Source: an uncultured Lachnospiraceae bacterium
Lineage (GTDB): Bacteria; Bacillota; Clostridia; Lachnospirales; Lachnospiraceae
Direction of reading: 5' to 3'
Length of the DNA: 32,176 nt
Assembly: GCA_947363565.1 (NCBI GenBank)
Contig: CANAPP010000037.1
Location: 1 to 32,176, forward strand
The notes beneath the pieces are model-generated. The model did no database searches and was not told the origin of the DNA. It saw only the letters and a list, made by a program, of their open reading frames with translations. This document shows, in pieces, positions 29,867 to 32,176 of the stretch. Numbering within the stretch: position 1 is the first letter of the stretch; each line of letters opens with the position of its first letter. Position numbers and translations under genes: made by a program.

Positions 29867-30850
29867 TTATAGATACTTCGTCTTCATCCGGTTGATCAGT
29901 GACTTTACCGTATCCGGCTTTTCGTGCGTCCCGAGTATCTCCGGCAGGACATGGCGCACTTGCCTGCATCCGTTCCGCGTCAGGTTCCCTGCGCAGGAGC
30001 CGCAGTAAGTATAGATTGTCTCCGGTATATTTTTAAGCTTCTGCGAAAATCCCTTCGCAAGCTCCGGCTCGAGCACACCTCCATTGCCGCCTAATCCGCA
30101 GCACTGGACATCCTCGATCTGCCTGCATTTATTTTCCATAAAATATCCGATGTCCGAAAGCCAGGCTCCCTCTTCCCTGTCAGGGCAGGGCAAAAACATC
30201 CGGCCGCCGCCTGCTATCTTCTCCCCGATTCCCAATTCCCTCAGCTTTTCATAGATATTCACTACCCTGGCCGAAAGTCTCTTTCCCAGATACTCATAGC
30301 AATTGGGACATAAAAGTATCACTTCTGTCACGCCTTCCGCCAGAAGCCGGCTCTCTATCTCCCGGACGATCAAAGCTTCCTGGTCTTCCATACCGATATC
30401 CGCGATCGGCTTTCCGCAGCACTCATAGACAATCCCTATCCCGGCTCTGTCCCTAAGAAGCTCCGCCAGCTTCTTTGTCGTCTTCGGATAAACCGACGGG
30501 AAATTACATCCCGGAAACAGCACGCTCTTTTTTTCCGCATGCTTGTAATTCCGATACAGATAGTCCTTCTTTTCCGAAATCATCCGCTTGTATTTTCTAT
30601 TCACAAATGCGCCCTGATCTTCCTTAACCTGCCTGCGGCGCATATCCGCGACCACCTTACGCCCGTCGATATCCAACGGGCAGACCTCGCTGCAGCGTCC
30701 GCACAGGAAACAGTGATACGCCAATTCATCCAGTCTGTCCGTATCACCGATATCTATGCCGTATTTGCTTAAAAACGTACAATTTTCCTGACAAAGATGA
30801 CAATGCACACATTTTGATGCATCAGTTGTCCGAATCTTTTGTTCCGCCAT
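29867..30850 (-). CDS. 4Fe-4S / CCG-domain oxidoreductase (HdrD/GlpC-like)
   Basis: The 327-residue protein has two N-terminal ferredoxin-type clusters, Cys14-x2-Cys17-x2-Cys20-x3-Cys24 and Cys47-x2-Cys50-x2-Cys53-x3-Cys57. Two CCG-type cysteine-rich domains follow (VLFPGCNFPS with ECCGKP, and FLPCPD with QCCGLGGNGG and YCGSCAGN). This is the architecture of heterodisulfide-reductase-D and GlpC-like subunits, which handle electrons at disulfides. No membrane segment is present. Its start overlaps the TVP38 gene by 29 bp, so the two are coupled. It probably provides reducing power to the pathway served by the rSAM and transferase genes. ATG at 30850 has AGGTGGACG upstream. Confidence 0.9.
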   Translation of the reverse strand: MAEQKIRTTDASKCVHCHLCQENCTFLSKYGIDIGDTDRLDELAYHCFLCGRCSEVCPLDIDGRKVVADMRRRQVKEDQGAFVNRKYKRMISEKKDYLYRNYKHAEKKSVLFPGCNFPSVYPKTTKKLAELLRDRAGIGIVYECCGKPIADIGMEDQEALIVREIESRLLAEGVTEVILLCPNCYEYLGKRLSARVVNIYEKLRELGIGEKIAGGGRMFLPCPDREEGAWLSDIGYFMENKCRQIEDVQCCGLGGNGGVLEPELAKGFSQKLKNIPETIYTYCGSCAGNLTRNGCRQVRHVLPEILGTHEKPDTVKSLINRMKTKYL

Positions 30851-31526
30851 CGTCCACCTGCTCCTCTTTCAGATAATGTTTTTTCAAAAACGCGCCGATC
30901 CCTATCACAGCCACCGCCAGCAAAAGAGCTATCCCCAGGTACAAGATCCGGTTCTCCTTATCCGCAAGCCCGGCAGTCCCCACCGTGTACATGGCCGTCC
31001 CGGGAAGCATGAATACCAGCGAGCATACGGAATATGTGCCAAACCGGATGTCGGTGATCCCGTAGGCAAAATTTTGGAGATTATAGGGGAATATGGGGAC
31101 CAGCCTTGTGATCATAAGGATAAATATCTCGTTGGTCCCCGTCTCGTCAAATAACCATTTTTTCAAATATTTATTCTTCATAACCATGGGTTTTATACTG
31201 TCTTTCAGGAAAAACCGTCCCACAATAAATGCGATCATCGCTCCAGCCGTGGTCGCCGCCGAACAGCAGAGCGTCCCGAACACCGGACCGAACAGCAAAC
31301 CTGCCACAATTGCGAAGGTCACTCCCGGAAGCGCAAGCACAACACACCCGACAATCGTCAGTCCAATATAGATTAACATTGCCAAAATGAGATTATCCGC
31401 TAAGATTTCTTCAAGGAATTTGAGATTATCCAGATCTCCGATGAATGATGACCAGCCAAATATATGATTCAGGATTAAGATCACCGCCATAATCCCGAAA
31501 AAAGACCATAACTTTTTATTTTTCAT
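30822..31526 (-). CDS. TVP38/TMEM64-family (DedA-superfamily) membrane protein
   Basis: The 234-residue protein has an N-terminal helix (about 5-24) and the region ALPGVTFAIVAGLLFGPVFG. A helix ending GRFFLKD follows, then TRLVPIFPYNLQNFAYGITD (the Arg-x2-Pro re-entrant motif). The final helix pair precedes an acidic tail. It is the second TVP38-type protein of the cluster and is more distant from the first than the promoters are from each other. It begins a four-gene operon (TVP38, Fe-S protein, fused transferase, kinase-fold protein). The overlap with the Fe-S gene implies coupled translation. The ribosome site is weak (CAGGG), whereas the promoter is good. Confidence 0.9.
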   Translation of the reverse strand: MKNKKLWSFFGIMAVILILNHIFGWSSFIGDLDNLKFLEEILADNLILAMLIYIGLTIVGCVVLALPGVTFAIVAGLLFGPVFGTLCCSAATTAGAMIAFIVGRFFLKDSIKPMVMKNKYLKKWLFDETGTNEIFILMITRLVPIFPYNLQNFAYGITDIRFGTYSVCSLVFMLPGTAMYTVGTAGLADKENRILYLGIALLLAVAVIGIGAFLKKHYLKEEQVDDGGTKDSDN

Positions 31527-31553
31527 GCCCTGTACCCTGATTTCATGTTTTTT

Positions 31554-31588
31554 TTATTATAGCATTTCCATATTGGGCTGTATAATTG
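31554..31588 (-). promoter_or_regulatory. Conserved TVP38-type promoter (copy 2)
   Basis: Minus strand: CAATTATACA, 7 nt, ATGGAAATG, 1 nt, TATAATAA; -35 TATACA (31579-31584), -10 TATAAT (31556-31561), 17-bp spacing. It matches 21654-21688 at every base of the three blocks. Confidence 0.75.
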
Positions 31589-31672
31589 ATTATATAAATA
31601 TGTCTTTGTACTTATTTATATTTTCTATGATTCTCTTTAAATATAATAATGCAAAAAATATAGAAAAACCAC

Positions 31673-31701
31673 TTGCAAAAAAGATTGCTATATGGTAATA
31701 T
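31673..31701 (+). promoter_or_regulatory. Promoter of the tRNA array
   Basis: TTGCAA (31673-31678), 17-bp spacer, TAATAT (31696-31701), about 45 bp before tRNA-Glu. The gap 31527-31745 holds this and the divergent TVP38 promoter; no ORF is seen. Confidence 0.65.
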
Positions 31702-31745
31702 AGATTTCGGTCACTTCGGGAGTAAACGGTGGTCAGGATTTATAT

Positions 31746-31817
31746 GGCTCCATGGTCAAGCGGTTAAGACATCGCCCTTTCACGGCGGTAACACGGGTTC
31801 GATTCCCGTTGGAGTCA
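31746..31817 (+). tRNA. tRNA-Glu (TTC)
   Basis: GGCTCCA pairs with TGGAGTC in the acceptor stem; anticodon loop CTTTCAC gives TTC; T-loop GGTTCGATTCC is present. The length is 72 nt to the discriminator A, with no encoded CCA. Confidence 0.96.
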
Positions 31818-31854
31818 TTTCTCTTTTAGCGGAGCTTACTTTTTAAGAGTATTT

Positions 31855-31927
31855 GCCGATGTGGCTCAATTGGCAGAGCAGCTGATTTGTAATCAGCAGG
31901 TTATCGGTTCGAGTCCGATCATCGGCT
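31855..31927 (+). tRNA. tRNA-Thr (TGT)
   Basis: GCCGATG pairs with CATCGGC; anticodon loop TTTGTAA gives TGT; T-loop GTTCGAGTC is normal. Discriminator T, no encoded CCA. Confidence 0.95.
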
Positions 31928-31952
31928 TAGTCCTTACAGGGACTTTAAATAT

Positions 31953-32026
31953 GGACCTTTAGCTCAGTTGGTTAGAGCAATCGGCTCATAACCGATCGGT
32001 CCTGGGTTCGAGTCCCCGAAGGTCCA
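31953..32026 (+). tRNA. tRNA with CAT anticodon (Met elongator or Ile2)
   Basis: GGACCTT pairs with AAGGTCC; anticodon loop CTCATAA gives CAT; discriminator A. The acceptor start and the D-arm resemble Firmicutes Ile2 tRNAs, whose C34 becomes lysidine, as well as elongator Met, so the identity is left open. It is not an initiator. Confidence 0.9.
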
Positions 32027-32031
32027 TTTAT

Positions 32032-32117
32032 GTCTCGTCTGGTAAGCTCGTGGGAGACCTTGCTAACGGCGGCGAGATGTATCGCACGTAAGCGTCCAAA
32101 GAACGGACGCTAAGTGC
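32032..32117 (+). other. Structured spacer in the tRNA array
   Basis: The 100-nt gap between tRNA-CAT and tRNA-Asp holds two hairpins. One is GTCTC (32032-32036) with GAGAC (32054-32058). The other is AGCGTCC (32091-32097) with GGACGCT (32105-32111), extended by GCAC (32084-32087) and GTGC (32114-32117). No T-run follows, so it is not a clear terminator. It may be a processing signal or a small RNA. Confidence 0.4.
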
Positions 32118-32126
32118 TCATAACAA

Positions 32127-32176
32127 GGCCCAGTGGCTCAGTTGGTTAGAGCGCCGCCCTGTCACGGCGGAGGTCG
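32127..32176 (+). tRNA. tRNA-Asp (GTC), truncated by the window end
   Basis: GGCCCAG acceptor strand, a normal D-arm (GGCTCAGTTGGTTAGAGC) and the anticodon loop CTGTCAC within a CCGCC/GGCGG stem give GTC. The T-arm and 3' acceptor strand lie beyond the window. Confidence 0.92.

Overview
The window looks like a piece of a Clostridia chromosome, most likely Lachnospiraceae. Support comes from strong GGAGG-type ribosome binding sites, Firmicutes-type promoters, many family 2 glycosyltransferases with basic C-terminal tails, a GH42 beta-galactosidase and a Gram-positive-style tRNA array. The genus cannot be fixed from sequence alone. The window divides into three zones.

Zone 1 (about 1-8860) is AT-rich and reads as the right-hand part of an integrated mobile element. 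It ends with a tyrosine integrase (7524-8642). Its cargo is small and regulatory or defence-like: an Abi-alpha/DUF4393-like protein, two small Cys-containing proteins, a hidden 54-residue ORF, a divergent XRE/S24-repressor switch (1700-2691), a DUF4041-T5orf172 (GIY-YIG-like) protein, a second XRE regulator, a MazF/PemK-like protein whose fold is interrupted by a coiled coil, a decayed HicA followed by a truncated HicB, and a NYN-domain putative RNase. Intergenic DNA is unusually structured. There is a candidate terminated small RNA (about 5600-5698), an attenuator-like leader before the NYN gene, a 50-bp leader shared by two unrelated genes, and a nested inverted repeat before the integrase.

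Zone 2 (8865-31526) has higher GC, and every gene is on the minus strand. At its core is a gene set of the rSAM/selenodomain (arsenosugar-type) class: ArsS-like radical SAM, its AhpD-like partner, a C_GCAxxG_C_C protein, a fused TIGR04282-TIGR04283 transferase, a kinase-fold protein, a 4Fe-4S/CCG oxidoreductase and two TVP38/TMEM64 membrane proteins. With these sit three exported multi-rhodanese proteins (two lipoproteins and one 922-residue protein with four rhodanese domains and Ig-like domains). Five glycosyltransferase genes are interleaved with the set. A nucleoside phosphorylase and a GH42 beta-galactosidase lie at the downstream end. The two TVP38 genes, 10 kb apart, have nearly identical promoters with exact spacing, which suggests that separate transcription units form one regulon. 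No ArsM-type methyltransferase is in the window, so the real substrate (As, Se or S) is open.

Zone 3 (31673-32176) is a plus-strand tRNA array: Glu(TTC), Thr(TGT), Met or Ile2(CAT) and a truncated Asp(GTC). A good promoter precedes it, and a structured spacer of about 100 nt lies before tRNA-Asp.
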